This document shows positions 63,216 to 64,000 of a stretch of DNA of 64,000 bases, one piece after another. Source of the DNA: UBA2779 sp965232165 (GTDB taxonomy: Bacteria > Spirochaetota > Spirochaetia > DSM-2461); assembly GCA_965232165.1 (NCBI GenBank), contig CBDDOY010000002.1:1178001-1242000 (forward strand), written 5' to 3'. The notes beneath the pieces are model-generated. The model saw only the letters and a list, made by a program, of their open reading frames with translations. It did no database searches and was not told the origin of the DNA. A program made the translations under genes and the position numbers. Each line of letters opens with the position of its first letter. The first letter of the stretch is position 1.

Positions 63216-64000
63216 ATGGATGACCTCTTCGAGCATTCCAGCATAGCAGAGCCATTGGCGGCGAGAATGAGGCCCCGTGTCATTGATGAGTTTGTCGGAC
63301 AGGAGCACATCGTCGGCCCTGGGCGGCTGCTGCGCAGGGCCATCGCCGCCGATCAGATATCGAGTCTCATTTTCTACGGACCGCCTGGAACGGGGAAAAC
63401 CACCCTCGCCAGGGTGATCGCCGGAAGCACAAAGAGCCGTTTCATAACGCTGAATGCCGTCTTGACCGGCGTGGCCGATATAAGACGGGAAATTGCCGCC
63501 GCAAAAGATGCCTGGAAATTCCAAAACCAAAGAAGCATCCTGTTCGTCGATGAAGTGCACCGTTGGAACAAGTCCCAGCAGGATGCCCTGCTTCCCTGGG
63601 TGGAAAACGGAACTGTCATTCTCATCGGTGCGACCACCGAGAATCCCTACTTCGAGGTGAATAGGGCATTGGTGAGCCGCAGCCGGGTATTCCAATTGAC
63701 CAGACTCGAAGAGCATCATCTTTTCACCATCGCCGATGCAGCCCTCAAGGATAGGCAGCGGGGATACGGGCGCTGGTCGGTGGAATTCGAATCCGGTGCG
63801 CTGGAACATCTGGTACAGGTGAGTGATGGAGACGCCCGGAGTCTGCTCAATGCCCTGCAACTCGCCGTAGAAACCACACCGGCTGTCTTCCCGTTGCCGG
63901 AAGGCCGTTCCATCTACATCACCACGGAGGCCGCCGAGGAAAGCATTCAGCGAAAGGTTCTGCTGTATGACAAGGAGGGCGACTACCATTTCGACAGCAT
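63216..64000 (+). CDS. rarA: Replication-associated recombination ATPase RarA/MgsA (N-terminal part)
   Basis: ATG 63216 reads MDDLFEHSSIAEPLAARMRP and the frame is open to the window edge (261 residues). AAA+ features: EFVGQEHIVGPG near 25-36, Walker A GPPGTGKTT near 55, Walker B ILFVDEVHRWNKSQQD near 108, sensor 1 LIGATTENPYFEVNRALVSR near 135-155, and GDARSLLNALQLAVE near 210. RarA acts at stalled replication forks with SSB. Its C-terminal domain lies outside the window. It follows the helical protein gene by 9 bases, so they form one operon. Confidence 0.96.
   Translation, partial: MDDLFEHSSIAEPLAARMRPRVIDEFVGQEHIVGPGRLLRRAIAADQISSLIFYGPPGTGKTTLARVIAGSTKSRFITLNAVLTGVADIRREIAAAKDAWKFQNQRSILFVDEVHRWNKSQQDALLPWVENGTVILIGATTENPYFEVNRALVSRSRVFQLTRLEEHHLFTIADAALKDRQRGYGRWSVEFESGALEHLVQVSDGDARSLLNALQLAVETTPAVFPLPEGRSIYITTEAAEESIQRKVLLYDKEGDYHFDS

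Overview
The window looks like a chromosome segment from a spirochaete (Spirochaetota, Treponema/Spirochaeta-like; possibly a metagenome-derived genome). This is inferred from the run smc - membrane protein - repeat-rich lipoprotein - ffh - rpsP - khpA - rimM - trmD - rplS - yraN, from lipoproteins with relaxed lipoboxes, and from the small conserved protein in front of rarA. No rRNA, tRNA or CRISPR array was seen.

Layout. 1-8.8 kb: C-terminal half of a TRAP permease with a strong terminator; a decayed glycerate kinase split by a 161-bp MITE; a tyrosine phenol-lyase; a small ORF split by a 2,131-bp IS1634-type element (here IS-A); and a cstA / cory-CC-star / ArsA-ATPase operon. 8.8-20.2 kb: two secreted proteins on the + strand, then the housekeeping run on the - strand (transcribed from smc towards yraN). 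21.1-25.9 kb: a complete BMP-family ABC importer operon, probably for nucleosides. 26-54.4 kb: a large accessory region and IS graveyard. 54.8-58.5 kb: htrA - uvrB - SH3 lipoprotein with overlapping genes. 58.5-64 kb: a formylglycine-generating-enzyme-like gene broken by a decayed IS-A inside a MITE, a MobA-like nucleotidyltransferase, a second intact MITE, a spirochaete-type small protein, and the start of rarA.

The accessory region holds remnants of a restriction-modification pair whose methyltransferase is interrupted twice (IS-A and an IS256-type element, IS-B). Both insertions have perfect target duplications, and removing both restores a 413-codon gene. It also holds GmrSD-like and IS481 fragments and two copies of a module in which a DUF6079-like C-terminal tail is followed by an AlbA_2 (Schlafen-like) gene. 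One copy is decayed (33.1-34.9 kb). The other is intact in a tightly overlapping operon, HTH - DUF6079-like - AlbA_2 - ParA, followed by a four-helix-bundle gene (54.4-50.7 kb, - strand). I regard this operon as the best candidate for an undescribed, probably defence-related system.

The four-helix-bundle gene is cut in two by a 15.6-kb composite island (35162-50723) bounded by copies of a second IS256-type element (IS-C). The 8-bp target duplications are exchanged between different IS-C copies: left of copy 1 equals right of copy 3, and right of copy 1 equals left of copy 2. That is the signature of recombination between IS copies, or of a repeat-driven misassembly. The island carries yccF, a transketolase fragment, an attC-like integron site behind a membrane coiled-coil gene, and nested IS-A, IS-B, ISAs1, IS30 and IS1380 pieces.
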